A stretch of 64,000 bases of DNA from Mortierella sp. BCC40632 (lineage: Eukaryota > Mortierellomycota > Mortierellomycetes > Mortierellales > Mortierellaceae). Below the pieces are notes generated by a model. It did no database searches. It worked only from the letters and a program-made list of their open reading frames with translations, and was not told the origin of the DNA. The DNA lies in assembly GCA_011634665.1 (NCBI GenBank), contig WAEK01000005.1, positions 1,869,001-1,933,000 on the forward strand, given 5' to 3'. Made by a program: the position numbers and the translations under genes. Every line of letters starts with the position of its first letter. Position 1 is the stretch's first letter. Shown here one piece after another: positions 12,896-25,900 of this stretch.

Positions 12896-12897
<2 letters not shown>

Positions 12898-13275
12898 AGT
12901 GAGAAAGAAAGAAAGAAAAAAAGAAAGAAAGAAAAAAAGTGAAAGAAAGAGAGAGATAAAAAGGAGCAACGGTTGTCAAGAGTGGTTTGGGCTTACTATC
13001 TTCTACCTCAACCACAACAGCTTTAACCTGGCTCCCGTAGTCGAGACAATGCAGAAAAAGGCCTTTCTATCTCTCTCTATCTCCAATCTCTTCTTTCCAG
13101 GTCTCTGAAAGTACGTGGGGCGACAAGTCGCGCGTGCAGCAGCGGGTTGAGCGGATGTTCAATGGCTGGGTGGGCAAACCGGTGAGGAGTGGCCGCGCGG
13201 TGTGAGCAGTGCGGAGCAAAAAAGAGGAGTCCCAAGGAAGAGAGAAAGAGAAAAAGGGCGTGTCGACGTTGTGCG

Positions 13276-13327
13276 AGGCGAGGTAAGGCGAGGCGAGGCG
13301 AGGCGAGGCGAGGAGAGGAGAGGAGAG
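13276..13327 (+). repeat. AGGCG/AGGAG pentamer tandem array
   Basis: About ten five-base units, mostly AGGCG with AGGAG variants towards the 3' end. It is distinct from the A/T-type simple repeats that dominate this window. Confidence 0.75.
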
Positions 13328-15589
13328 GCGGGGCAGGGCAGGGCGAGAGCGCACGAGAGAGCAAGAGCGTAGAGAGAAAAAAAAAATAAATAATAAGAGT
13401 GAAAAGGAAGAGTACAGTGTAGTGTGTGAGAGAGAGAAAGAGAGAAAAGTAGAAAAAGGACACCTGGAATGGACAAGATGGAGAAAATATAGTAAAAAAA
13501 AAAAGGCACCATGATGACGATGGTCCGATTAGTCAATCGCGACGAGGGATCATCATCGTGGTCCCTCCTCTTTCCTCCTCCCCCCCCCCTTTCCTCTCTT
13601 CTTCCTTTCTACGCCTAAAGCGGGGCTGACGCGGGTCCAGACCAATGCGGTTCGGCGGACAAATCCATGGAGACGCGTGCAGAAAGGCACGACCAGCATG
13701 GCAACACACTCGCAGGTGCACGGCATTGCACGGAACATGCGGCCACACTTCCGACTCAGCGGAGCTCACTCTTGCGGCACCCACGGCACATTCACTCCGT
13801 TCGCTGGGGTCTCTCTTCCACATACACTCCTGTTCTCTCTTCCTCTCTCGAATGCTACCTGCCCCAGGGAACCCTTCAGGTAACGAGCAGGTAGCAAGCA
13901 CTCATGCAAAAGTATGGGGAAGAAAAGACAGTGAAAAAAAAACGGCGAAACATGGTCCCCCTTCTCCTTTCCCAGACAAGGTAGTAGTTCGCTCAAGCAC
14001 GCTCTTCGCTCAACGCTCCTACCATTCGCACTGATGTGGATGCATTCAGAAGGACATTTTTTCTTCTTCTTGTCTCTATCAACCATGGACCGCATGTCAT
14101 TGAGCAAAAAGGCTCGAAAAGGAGGCTAAACAGCCAAAGACCACTAGCAATGGCAAAGACATGCACGACGGTCCTGGATGCCAGGACGCAAGGGCATGAA
14201 TAAGGCAGGGGTCGGCTCCTTCGTCCGCTGGGCTGGGTGAGGGGTAGAGTTGATTTGTTCCCTGTTCCCAAGCCTGAACCACACAGTCAAGTGTCCAATA
14301 TGCTCCGCAGGCTGGGCCATTACGATTCGAAGCCGTACCTGAACAATTGTTCTCTTTGGCTACACAAACGAGAAGGGAAGGGGGTCCCAAGGAACAGAAG
14401 AAACAAAACGGAGCGTTTTTTCCCTGACTTCTTTCTAGCATTGCGCACACAACAAAACTGCAGGCGCTCAAGTCAGAACCACGAAAGAACTAAACACACA
14501 CACACAGACAACATACACATTTACACACACACACACAAATGCACATGTACTTTGGGAGCAACGACGCCTTATCACAGGTAAAGATGCCGCCTGTTTATGT
14601 GTCGGATAGCTCATTGTAGCAGTTGGCTCCGTCAAGCGCGGGGCAAGGCGATGAGTGGAGCCTCTCAACCCAGCCGAGATGCCGCTCGATATATTCTTTT
14701 TATTCCAGTCGAGCGATAGCTCCACCAGACATGCGTCTCATAATCCCGGCTGTTGCACAAGCAAGAGAGTCAACGGTAGTGGGAGAAGGTGGGATAGGGA
14801 GCGGGGTGTGGTCTGCCTCGATGGGGGAGGGGGCGTACTGGTGTGTGGGACGTCCCATGCATTTTGCATTGACCAGCCAGCAGAACATGCTTCCTCTTTT
14901 TGCTTCTCTTCCTCTCACTCTCACACACTCGCTTTCTTTCTCTCTGTCTTCCACTTCTCCTTTCCTTCGACCCCCTTTTAATTTCTCCTGTCGATGATTT
15001 TTCCTCCGCGGAGGACAGAGCATCTGAAAGACCCATATGCTTGCTCTCAGTCCCCATAGCTGGCTTACATGATGTTCGTGAGCCAAGGCATGCCTCAACA
15101 CCTTGCTGATAGTCTGCCTCTGTGTAACCCAGGGCCTTAAATGAAGGAGGGAAGAAATTGAAAAAAAAAATGCCTTTTTTTCCTGCGGCTCTTCTTCCCA
15201 CAGCAGTTGCTATCTAGTCTAATTGTTGGTTCCGCCTGTTGATTGTAAGGCCTTTTTTCTGACAAGAGCAGCAAAGGCCAAGAGCTTACTAACCTTCCTC
15301 TTTATACTCTCTCTCACTCTCTACCCCAACCCCCTCCCTCAAGTTTGAATAGATAGCCGGATAGAAATGCACGACGCGAAGTGAGCGCACGGCCACAGAG
15401 AGGCTCACTCACTGATTTTTTTTTTTTATTTCCACCGGTTTTTTTTATCCCCCTGTTCGTTCCAATCAAATGCTTCAGCGTCTTACTGCTCTTCCCCAGT
15501 ACAACGCCTGGGTAGACCATTGCATCTCTTTTACTCGATAGAACAGGTTGATCGTATTTTCGGAACGAAATGCCGTGTTGGGACAATTG

Positions 15590-15590
<1 letters not shown>

Positions 15591-15628
<38 letters not shown>
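15591..15628 (+). repeat. Poly-A tract, 38 nt
   Basis: Uninterrupted run of A just downstream of the OTU deubiquitinase stop codon (the gene is on the minus strand, so it reads as T in the sense direction). Confidence 0.9.
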
Positions 15629-15630
<2 letters not shown>

Positions 15631-15717
15631 AAAGGAAAGGCGTTTCTTTTGCATAAAAAAAAATTTTTTTTTTTAATCTTTTTTTTGTTTTTTTTCTTTT
15701 TCTTTCTATACTCCCTA

Positions 15718-17201
15718 TTATGCGTCTTTTGGCCTCAAAGAGTTGTAGTGCTCGCCTAATCCATACATGTGTCGGTGGTACGAGACCATCAGGGGTTTCT
15801 TTGTTGGAAAATCTTCTGAGGAGAGTTTCAGTGTTGGACTTCCCATCTGGACGACCCAGATAGGAACCTTGTGGAATCGAGAAAGGGCCACCAGCTATGC
15901 AAAGCAAAGCAAAACAAGGAAACGAAAAAAAAAGAAAAAATGGTGAGAAAGATCGACATGACCTTTTTAGTCAGCTTGCTCCAAAAAAAGAAAAAAACGA
16001 AAAAGAAGGAGAAAAAAAAAGGAGATAGGGTTTCTTCGGCATAATCTCTCCTTCCTTCCCTTTTTTTACCTCAAGTTGACCTCCCCAGACGGCTGTCGTT
16101 TCCAATTCCGTGCAGTATCCTACAAAATCATCATTTGACATCATGTCTCCTTGTTTGTTGGTCAGGAACGGCATGAAATCATCCGAATGCAAACGCATAT
16201 ACTCGGCAGTCTCGCGTCGAAGGTCCTTGGCAGTCGTCTGTAGAAAGCAAAGAAACCAAACCAAACCAAACCAAAAAAAAAAAAAATAGGGCGTCATTAA
16301 GTGGCGCTGACTGTGCCCAAATGTTCTGTCAACCCATTTGGTTCCCCGCACCCTTCACCCAACACAAATACGAAATGCTTCCCTCTCATACCTGAGTGCT
16401 ATAGTGCTGAGAGAGTTGATCGGCAATAGCATTGTACAGACAATGTCCATCCGCATTAATATCCTTGACAGCTACTCCCATGACACCTGCCAATTCCTCA
16501 ATGGCCTTGCGTTCCACCTCATTCATGTTGACTTGTCCTGCTGCTTCCTTCTCTGCCTGATCCTGCATTTCCTTGATCGCCTGCGCTTTTCTCTCTTGAC
16601 GAGCCCTTTGACGGTTGGGTTTCTTGCTCTTGGGTTGTTGCGTCTTGGGCTGGTTCCTGACTGGGGTTGGTTCGATCGTCAAATGATCAATGGGGATCTA
16701 GGACACAATAGGAGACATAGAGAGTTGGACAAAAAGCTTGATTAGCAATTAGGTAGCGACACTGATTTTCCTTTTAGTGACTCGAGGAGGAAGGAGGTAG
16801 TAAGTTGAAACAGGCAGTCGTCTCCTTACGTCATTGATATCAAAGTCGTCGTCTTCCTCCTCTTCAGCAACGGTTGTTGCAGCAGCAGATCCAGACCCAG
16901 AACCAGGTTGAGAACTACTTGAACCAGTCGCCAAATTGCTTTCATTCTGTGCTTTCCATTCCTTTTCTTCTTTGTCCTGTTGTTGCTTCAGGTCCTTTTC
17001 GAGTTTGGTGATTTCTGCTGTGACCTCTTTCTTCTTTTTCTTGTCACCCTGGGTCACAGTCCGTTTGAGAGAGGTGACCTTGGCCTGCAAGTCCTTCAGC
17101 TCCTTCTTATGCCTGGCCTTGAGGTCGTCATAAGTCTCTGTTGGGGTGGCTGTGGTGGTGGTCTCCACCTCGTTCACATGCGCGTTGTTCTCGTTCTCCA
17201 T
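15718..17201 (-). CDS. OTU2: OTU-domain deubiquitinase, OTUD6/Otu2 family
   Basis: Minus-strand exons 17201-16830, 16697-16392, 16237-16070 and 15894-15718, all in phase 0, encode about 340 residues, a little longer than human OTUD6B or yeast Otu2. The N-terminal 110 residues are charged and coiled-coil-like (DDLKARHKKELKDLQAK) with Lys- and Glu-rich runs. The OTU cysteine-protease domain starts near residue 195. The catalytic loop is NADGHCLYNAIADQL, with Cys at about 210 and the preceding Asp at about 207. The catalytic His is in GLGEHYNSL near residue 331. WGGQLELVALS between them matches the family. It removes ubiquitin; yeast Otu2 is linked to ribosomal-protein ubiquitination. The start is 317 bp from, and divergent to, NMD3, so a shared promoter is likely. 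Confidence 0.93.
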
Positions 17202-17518
17202 TGCGGGGTATTTTTTACAGGCGAGATGAGCAATGGAGAGGAAGGTTAGGACAGATGTCAAGTAAACTCCTCAGATGCCCGTCACACACATCTGTTGTGT
17301 GTTGTTTGTGTGACTTCTTTCAAGAAGAAAAAAAAAAAAAAAAAGTGCCTGTCGTAGAAACAAAGTCAGTGCAATTTGGCTCGGTCGGTCATTTTCCGTT
17401 GTGCTCTGCATCCTCCATCCTCCATTCTTCCCTTTTCTTGAGGCCTCATTCATCCTCTCCTCCATTCATTCCTTATCACCCCTTCTCCCCTCCCTCAACC
17501 TGTACAATAGCATTCACC
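17202..17518. promoter_or_regulatory. Divergent promoter between OTU2 and NMD3
   Basis: 317 bp separate the two start codons, and no other gene fits. It contains a run of about 18 A (17327-17344) and a C/T-rich stretch leading into NMD3. Both neighbours act in ribosome-related processes, so coordinate control is plausible but inferred. Confidence 0.55.
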
Positions 17519-19465
17519 ATGGAATACCATCCAGAACTGACCCAGCAGATGATGTAAGTTCTACTCCTGCCTTGGAAGGGTGTGGTCGGTCCTGACCCGG
17601 GTGACTGTATGAGTGTGCCTTTGACTGCGGCAGTCCTTTGCTCAACTCTGGACATGGTCCACGAGAGCCTCATCGTAGTAGATACAGCCAGGACCACAAC
17701 CATGAGCCCAACATACTCATGTAGTCGAGAATCTATCCTAACACTTCAATCCTACAAAAAAAAAAAAAAAAAAAAAAAAATCTCTCCCCTTCCTGGATAC
17801 CATAGTCTCTGCTGTTCGTGCGGAACGACCATCCCGCCCAACCCCACCAACATGTGTATTAACTGTATCCGGAACCAGGTCGACATTACCGAGGGCATTC
17901 CCAAGCATGCCACCATCTGTTTCTGCCGTAACTGTGAACGTTACCTCCAGCCTCCAGCTCTTTGGGTGGCCTGTCAGCTCGAGTCGCGCGAATTGCTTGC
18001 ACTCTGCTTGAAGCGTCTCAAAGGTCTGAACAAGGTCCGACTGGTCGATGCAGGATTCATCTGGACAGAACCCCATTCGAAGCGCATTAAGCTCAAGTTG
18101 ACGATCCAAAAGGAAGTCTTTACGTCCACGATCTTGCAACAGATTTTTGAGGTCGAGTTTGTGGTCTCTCATCAGCAGTGTGATGACTGTGCAAAGGTCA
18201 TGGCTCAGAACACATGGAAGGCTATGGTCCAGGTTCGACAAAAGGTCGACCACAAGCGTACCTTCCTTTACCTCGAACAGCTCATCATCAAGCACAGCGC
18301 ACACAAGGATACGATCAATATTAAGGAATGCCGAGATGGTTTGGACTTTTTCTACTCGTCTCGATCCCATGCTGTCAAGATGGTCGAGTTCTTGACTGCG
18401 GTCACCCCCTTAAAGTCCAAGGCTTCGGAGCAATTGATTTCGACCGATATCCACTCAGGAACCTCCAACTACAAGTTCAGTTACTCTGTAGAGCTGGTGC
18501 CGATCTGTAAGGATGACTTGATCTGTTTGCCTCCCAAGATTTCCAAGCAGATGGGTAACATCTCCCCCTTGGTAATCTGCCTCAAAGTCGGAAACACGAT
18601 GCATCTCATGGATGTCAACACTTTGGCTATGGCCGAAATCTCGACCCAGGTCTACTGGCGAACTCCCTTCCATGCCTTGGCTTCTGTCAAGCAGATGATC
18701 GAGTACTATGTCGTCAATGTCGAGCCCTGTGGACCAGTCCGTGGCAAGTACGTCCTGGCCGATATTGAGGTACAGAAAGCCCAGGATGTTGGACGAAATG
18801 ATACCTCCTTCTTTGCTCGTTCGCATCTTGGTGGTATCCTTAACCCTGGCGATAGTGTGATGGGATATGACATTTCCTCGGCCAACTACAACAATGAGCA
18901 TTTCGATGCTCTTCACCGAGGATCGTTGCCTGATGTGATCTTGATCAAGAAGGCCTATCCCTTCCACCGTAAGAGGAACAAGGGACGTAACTGGGAGTTG
19001 CGTCAACTCCAGAAGGAGGAAGAAGACATGGCTCCTCGTAAGCAGGACAAGGAGCGAATTGAGCAAGATTATGAAATGTTCTTGCGTGATTTGGAAGAAG
19101 ATCCAGAGCTTCGTTCTACCATCAACCTTTACAAATGTAAGTTGCCTCTCCCCTTCCTCATTTCTTTATTGATATTGCGGACGAAAATGAAAATGAGCCA
19201 AAAAAAAAAAAAAAAAAAAAAAAAAAGTGTAGCACTAGAATTTAACCATTTCCTCCTTTTTTTGTGTGTGTGTGTGTTGGTTGAAATTGCCCACTTTATA
19301 GCCACTCATTCCAAGAAGGAGGTTGAGATGTCCATGTCGGACAATGAGTCTGACTTTGAGGAAGAGGACTTCCCAGAGGTTCAGCTGGATGAGTTGCTCG
19401 ATGGCCTCAAGCTGGATGATGGTCCTGATGCAGAGTCTGAGGGTGAGGATATGATGATGGACTAA
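17519..19465 (+). CDS. NMD3: 60S ribosomal export adaptor Nmd3
   Basis: Exons 17519-17553, 17806-19136 and 19302-19465 give 509 residues, close to yeast (518) and human (503) Nmd3. The first exon codes for only 11 full codons. The zinc-binding start is clear: ILCCSCGTTIPPNPTNMCIN, then CFCRNCERYLQPP, and a further pair in HQQCDDC. The body has the family blocks WVACQLESRELLALCLKRLK and DAGFIWTEPHSKRIKLKL. The end is acidic with a leucine-rich export-signal-like stretch, VQLDELLDGLKLDD. Nmd3 binds the nascent 60S subunit and recruits the exportin Crm1 for nuclear exit. The last intron carries a run of about 26 A. Divergent to the OTU2 homologue. Confidence 0.97.
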
Positions 19466-19931
19466 TCAAGAGAAAAGAAAAGAAAAAACAAAGAAAGAAA
19501 GAAAAATTACCAGTGCGGAGCAAATCTGTAATTTACAGATGAGTGGAGGAGTTGAAGTCCCTCTCTCCCCCTTTTTTTTTTTCTCGACCTGTAAGCATAT
19601 CCTTTTTTTTATTATTATTATTTTCTCTCATCTCAGCATATTTGTTGGCTACCCAGGCCCCAAAGAAAAAAAAAGAAAAAGAAAAAGAAAAAGAAAAAAG
19701 GTCATCTTTGATCCTTAGAGTAGCATTCGTTTCATGATCATGATAATACAGACAACAACAGCATCTTTTCAATGACTTTTTTTATTTTTTTTTACAAGTA
19801 TTTTATTCTCGGTATGGATGCTAGAGACTATGGTCAGTTGGAATACATGGTTCACTTTGAGTATGAAGGAATAACACAAAAATAAGAGAAGTGGTGGGAA
19901 ATTGATTCTGAAAAGCCCAGCTTTTTCTCTC
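19466..19931. other. Convergent 3' region between NMD3 and the hydroxylase gene
   Basis: 466 bp of A- and T-runs, including an AAAAAG repeat at about 19670-19700. Presumed 3' untranslated sequence of both genes; no coding region seen. Confidence 0.6.
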
Positions 19932-21664
19932 TTATCCCTGAGCAGTGCGAGGTGGCACCTCATAGAGGACATCTGCACGAATGATATACTTGGCACCCTT
20001 CAGTACTGGGGATCCCTCATGGAGCAAACTTCCCTGAGCCTCTCCATGAGGAAAGACCAAAACACTGCCAGCTCGAGGAGAAGCAGCCGTAGCATCCATG
20101 AACCCAACATCGGCCGAAGGAGTGAAGAATGTCGTGCCACCTCCTTCAAACTCATCGTTCAGGTAGACCAAGAATGTCAATCGAGACCATCGCGTGCCAC
20201 CATAGGCATCATAGAGGTACTTGCCCGTCTCTGGGTCCAGACCACTTCCAGGCCAAGCGCCATCCACATGGATCCGATAGATGGCACCAGGCACATACCG
20301 GTAGACTCTCCAACGAGAATTGATCCCCACAGCACCCTTGCCATCTCCTGAACACTCGGGAAAATGTTTCTTGCACCGGTCAAAAATATGGGTCAAGAGC
20401 TGATCGTCGGCCATCCAAAAGAAGTTATGGGCCAGAACTGAGATGGACTCACTCGCGGTACCGACCATGGGTACATCGGGCGTAAAGCCAACCGATTCCG
20501 CGGCGGAAATCATATGGAGACATTCCTTTCTTGTCAAAACATCCTTCAACAGGAATGCCCCAGGTACATGGGGCATATCAATTCGCTCGACAAGTGGCTG
20601 CGAAGCAGGCTCATGGGCGTAGCAAAGTGGGATAGTGCCAGGGTTGGAGAGATAGAGAGTAAAGTCGTGAAGATTGGGTGTTCGTCGTTCAGGGCCTTTT
20701 GTGTGAGCCACAATCTTGAACGACGCCCTGAAACGCTCCGCATCTTCTTCGGCTAGGGAGAGAAGGGGAGAAAGAAAGAAAGAAAGAGAGAAAGAGTGAG
20801 AAAAAGCGTCTAGGTTCCGTTGCCAATTGCCCTAGCTCTGGATCAAACATAAAAGCAGAACCTCAACTTACAACACAAGGTCTTGTTAAGAGCAGCCTCG
20901 TATTTTTGGATGTTGTCTTCCTCCCTCGGGAAGGCTTGCCACATGGGATGAATTCTCACTGGATGGGGCTCATCCTCAGGGGCAATATCCTCTTTCTTGG
21001 GAACCATCGAAGGATCGACCGTACGAAGCATCGAGTCGAGAACACGAAGGACAACAGGGTCACCAAATGCTCCACTCTTGGCTGAAGCCGCATCACAATC
21101 ACGAACCCAGCGTTGCAGGGCACCCAGTTTAGGGACCTGGTTACGGGTCCGCATTTCCTCCAAGGCCGTCATGGCATCGGCCCAACGGCCATCAACCAGG
21201 GCATCAGAGATGCGGCCGATAGGAGTCTGGCCTATTCAATGGTGTGAGAAGAAAAAAAAACGTGATCAGTCTCCAACCAAGTTGAGTCTATAGAAAGAAA
21301 AAGAAATGGCCGCAGGGGAGAGATATTCTTGCTTGCTCCACATACCCATTCCTGTTGTGGCTGTGGCAGTCTGCTGAAGTTGATGAACAACTGCACGCAG
21401 AGCCTTGCAGGCCTTGGACCGGAACAGGTCTGTATGCTGTTCCAACGTCAACAAAGTCCTCAAGGTCGTGGCCATATCCTCTTCAGAGATGATATTGTTG
21501 AGGCCATTAGCAGAGCCGTTGGTCATGGTAGAGGCCACGGCGGACTTGTGAGGCAAGTCCTCTCCATTTGAGGGGTGGTTCTCTTGGTCACTGTTGTTCT
21601 TCTTGAGAGCAGTGACCTCGGCCAGGAGACGTCTCCTCTTGCGGTCCTTTCCTGCCTTTCCCAT
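19932..21664 (-). CDS. Prolyl 4-hydroxylase-like 2-oxoglutarate/Fe(II) dioxygenase
   Basis: Minus-strand exons 21664-21346, 21231-20872 and 20752-19932 join in phase 1 to give 499 residues. The N-terminal half (about 1-225) has a Lys/Arg-rich start and helical sequence I do not recognise. The catalytic half has the prolyl-4-hydroxylase layout: MPHVPGAFLLKDVLTRKEC, then RYVPGAIYRIHVDGAWPG with the metal-binding His and Asp of HxD at about 388 and 390. FLVYLNDEFEGGGTTFF follows, then the distal His in GSLLHEGSPVLKGAKYIIR (about 471) with a nearby Lys/Arg that can bind 2-oxoglutarate. No signal peptide is visible, so a cytosolic or nuclear substrate is more likely than collagen-type secretion. 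The substrate is unknown. Confidence 0.88.
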
Positions 21665-22163
21665 GATGAGTGTGTGTGTTTTTTTAGAGATAAGGAGAGA
21701 GAGCGAGACGTGGATGGACTGTCTTTGTGGTTTGATCGAGTAGAGAAGAGAGTCGCCCAAGTGTTTCTTTTGGTCACCCAGCAATGGAGTAAACTGAGAA
21801 TGGACGGTTCAATGCAAGGGGAACCCACTGAGAAAACCGAGTCCGAAAGAGAACGAGCAAGTTCTTGCCCCACGCACGGAGCGCATAAGAAAAAAAAAAA
21901 AAAATGGACTGTCGTCTGTTGTCTGCCTGGGTCCTGTCCAGCTGAGGGGATTGGTCTTGCTTGAGTGCTATAAACAACAGTCACCAATGCGCGCGAGCGT
22001 TCGATGTCACAAAGTGGCCCTGACCTTGACATTCCTCTTTTTCATTTCAACTCGTCGTTGCTCATTTTGTTTGCATCCACGTCGAGGCTTTCTCAGACCA
22101 TCGAGGGTGAAGAAGGAAAAAAAAAAAACGGAACCAGGCGAAGAAAGCATTCAAACCAAGAAA
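21665..22163. promoter_or_regulatory. Divergent promoter between the hydroxylase and TFIIIC-subunit genes
   Basis: 499 bp separate two opposite start codons. It contains a run of 14 A (about 21891-21904) and a shorter run near 22120. The TFIIIC frame stays open upstream to 21951, but the residues before the ATG at 22164 do not look conserved. No other gene fits. Confidence 0.5.
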
Positions 22164-22876
22164 ATGCCGCCCAAGTCAACGCGTGGTACCCGTAAACCCA
22201 ACTCGGCCCACGCTTCCACCAAAGCACCGTCCGTCCATATCCAAAACGACTTTGACTCAAATGAACCAGACCCAAACGAACCCGACCCAGATTTTGATCC
22301 TCAGGACCAAGGAGAAGATGAAGAAGATGAAGCTATTCACGCGCCTAATAAGGCTAAACCCAAGAAAAGACGAGCCAAATCTACCGTTCGGTTTGAAGTC
22401 TCACTCGAACATATTGATAAACTATTGGGCAATACTGGCACGGATGTCGATACGAGTTCAACAGTTGCGGAGGCCTCTTCTTCTACGATGACAGATGGCA
22501 GCTCCTTGGATCCGACCTCTACGACTACCGCGATTAGCAGTGGCAGCGGTATTGGCGGCACATCAGGGAATCCACATAAAAACAACGATATCCAAATCTT
22601 GCCAGGAACGATCAAAGTCAGAATGGCGCCTGTACCAATCCCAGCACCTAGGAAAAAACAAGATCGGAAAAAGGAGGCAGCTGTCTCCAAAAAGAGTGAG
22701 CTTCGAAGATCGGAAATGTTTCCCAACATGTGGAAGTATGCTTACCAGGGACCCACGATCGATGATATTCAGTATGTGAGCATGAATGAACAAGCCTTGA
22801 GAGAGACCGTGTATCCGAATATGGCTTGTAATATCAAAGACTTCAAAGTTGTCAGGTAAGAATAGATGAAAGAGAC

Positions 22877-22924
<48 letters not shown>

Positions 22925-25900
22925 TGTCATTAGACAGGAAGATACTCATTTCTAAAACAATTCATCCACTTGGGGGATTGTGCAATTGTATAGAGAAGTA
23001 GCAGAGTTGGATGAGTATCTACCAATGTTAAGCACGACCAAAACAAAAATCCGGGGCAAGGATCTGGATATTCCTACGATGGAGGCTCAATATCAGGAAA
23101 CAACAGACAGTATGTCTCATTTTAAGAAAAACAATTGTCTCGCCACTTCCTCCCCTTTGGTCGACTGACTCTCCCTCATTTTTCTTCTTCTCAGCATTGC
23201 ATCGTGGAAGGATGACTAGGGATTATCTCTAAATTAGAGTCGCCCTTCTATTCGAAATCCTTCTGTTCTCACTCTTCATTCCATATGCTTTCTTCCCCTT
23301 CTTTTTTTTTTTCAGGGACGGGAGCCAATGATTTTTATCTTCTCAGTACAGGACTTTCTGTCTGGGCGCTTGACTGGTGTCCATTGCCCTCATACAAGAA
23401 CCAGCCTGAGAAAAATATGAATTACGTCGCCATTGGAGGATTTCCGGACACGGCCGAGAATTGTATTGGTCGTGATCAATTGTATCCATTGGGGAAACAG
23501 GATAGTCACCCAAACATGATCCAATTCTGGACCATGAACTGTCAAACAGATGGAGAGGGACAACTTCAAGGAGAGTCGAGCGCTTATCTGGACATGTGTA
23601 TTTTGCATAATTTTGGAGCCGTCTTGGATTTGAAATGGTGTCCAACAGGAAACTACATGAAAGCGGTAAGCTTTTTTTCTTTTTTTTTCTTTTTTTTTTC
23701 GTTTTGTTTGTTTGATTTTCTGAGATGAAATATATATGCGCTAGAGATAAAATAGAATCTGACCCCAGAACTAACGTTTCTTGTTTCAATATTCTCTAGG
23801 GAGACGAGAATGGGGCTGTGGATCGGTTAGGTATTCTAGCAGGAGCCTTTAGTGACGGAAGTGTCCGGATATTCAATGTGCCCTTTCCAGACAGTATAAG
23901 AAAATCTCTGGGAATCGAAACCAAAGATGGTGATACGAAGCCGGAACCCCTCTTTGGTGAGCATGCATCTTTTACTCTGTGTGTTGCGGATCAAATTCAT
24001 TTCGCCTTATTCGGTCACGACCTTGATCCTTCATTCAAAAAAAAAAAAAAAACTAAAGTAATTTTTTCTCTCCTTTCTCTCTTCTAGTTGAAATGCAAGA
24101 ACCATTTGCAACTATCCGACTTGGCGATATATGCTTCATGTCTATCAGTTGGGGTACATGTGAACGTCTTGCGGCATGCTGTACCAACGGCACCATTGGT
24201 GTTTGGGATATGAAATCCATGTTGAGTCAATCCAAAGAAACTTTAGCCGAGAAAGACTCCGGTAAGGCATACTACTGTTTTATTATATTGCGTTTACATC
24301 TCATTCCTTCTCCTAGATCTCTCTATGCCATCGCTCCTCTTGTACTAACGTTTTTTTTTATTTTAATGGGTCATAGAGTATCTGGATCCAATTTACCTTC
24401 CTCAGGTCCATGACGTGGCTGTCCGAGCCGTTGACTGGTTCCGAAGCGATGATCCCAAAGAAATTCCTTGGGTTCTGATTTCTTCGGGCTACGATGGTCG
24501 AGTCCGGTATACGGATCTGCACGACATGTATTCGCTGATCGATATCAAGACCATCTTGAGTGTTCCCATGACGGCCATCTGTATCCCATGGGTTCAGGGA
24601 GGTGTTTATATTGATTTTGATCAAGGAGCTAAACTAGACCAGCTCTATGTCGAGAACCGAGGTGTTCGATTGTTTAGTGCCAAGGGTACGATTTGGGACC
24701 TGAGTTATTCGGATTATCAGCCGTTCGTGGCTGCTGCGATCTCGGATGGACATGTCAAATTGACCAATCCTACCTATAAAGCCAAGCGTGGATACGTAAG
24801 TTGTTTTTCTTTACTTTATTATTTTCATAACGATTGTCATTTAAAGACTTTAAGCGTGTGAAAAAAAAAAGTCTAATGGTTTATTCTCCTGCTGTCTTTG
24901 CCATCCTCCAGGGAATGATCCAAGTGAATCTGTATCAACTACAAGACATTTCAAAAGAGACTGTAGCGACCGACTCCAATACGAATCCTGGTGTTATCAC
25001 ACTTGTGGATGAGGATGAAGAGATGAAGATTGTCCCCACCTTGTCGACAGATAGTTCACAATCGGCCGTTTCTAGTCAACAGATTCAGGATGAGGTTCGG
25101 CCTGTCAAGGATCTTGTCTTTCATTACCTTGAGGGCGAAGAACGAGAATACACGAGCAAGAATTCGACATCACTTACGTTTGAGTTTTATGCTCCAAATG
25201 TCGCTATTCAGAAGGTACTGGGGAAAGGAAGAGAAAATATTGGATGGCAGACCTACTGTGAGACCTTTTTTTTTTTTTTTTTTTTTTTTTTGGATACTAA
25301 CCTTTTTTCTTTTCTTTCTTTTCTTTTTCGTACATAGGTCCAGTGGTCGAAATGCTTTCATTCGGCAGCTTGGTTGGCTTCTGCATCAGCAGGAGGATTG
25401 GTGAGGATTGATAATATACTGTTACAGAGCAACGAAAGTGGCGAACGGAATAAGATTTATTACCAACCAGAGGCCTACATTCTCCGGAAACGACAAATGC
25501 TCATGGACGAGGGTGAGTCGGTTCCCAAAAAGATTGGCCGGCCTAGGAAACACCCTGAGGGTTCGGGAAGGTCAAAAAGTAAAAGTGGAAGTGGGAGGGG
25601 TCGAGGTCGAGGCGGGTCCAGTAGTCGAGGTGGTCGGGGTGGTCGTAAAGGGAAGGGAGATGACGACGAGGATGAAGAAGAAGCCCAAGGAGAAGATGAG
25701 GAAGAAGAAGAGGATGCCCCAGAGGACGAGGAGGATGACGATGATTCTGATGGAGATCAAACCTCCCAAGGTAGAGACGACGATGAGTTTGTTGCACGGT
25801 CCAAAAAGTCGGCCACCAACGTATCCGGCGCGAAGACAGCATCTACCTCCGAAGAGTCTAACCCATCGAGCAGCTCTCGTCGGTCGGCAAGACTCGCACC

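Larger units (their letters stand above)
12458..15717. other. 3.3-kb intergenic region, no gene recognised
   Basis: From 12458 to about 13100 the sequence is purine-rich on the + strand and is the probable leader/promoter of the minus-strand transcription factor. It includes a long GA tract and an AGGCG pentamer array. From 13600 to 15700 the composition is more even, but open frames are short and unlike known proteins. A short open stretch at about 13102-13206 preceded by TTTCCAG has coding-like composition but no partner exons. 15591-15628 is a run of 38 A. Confidence 0.5.
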
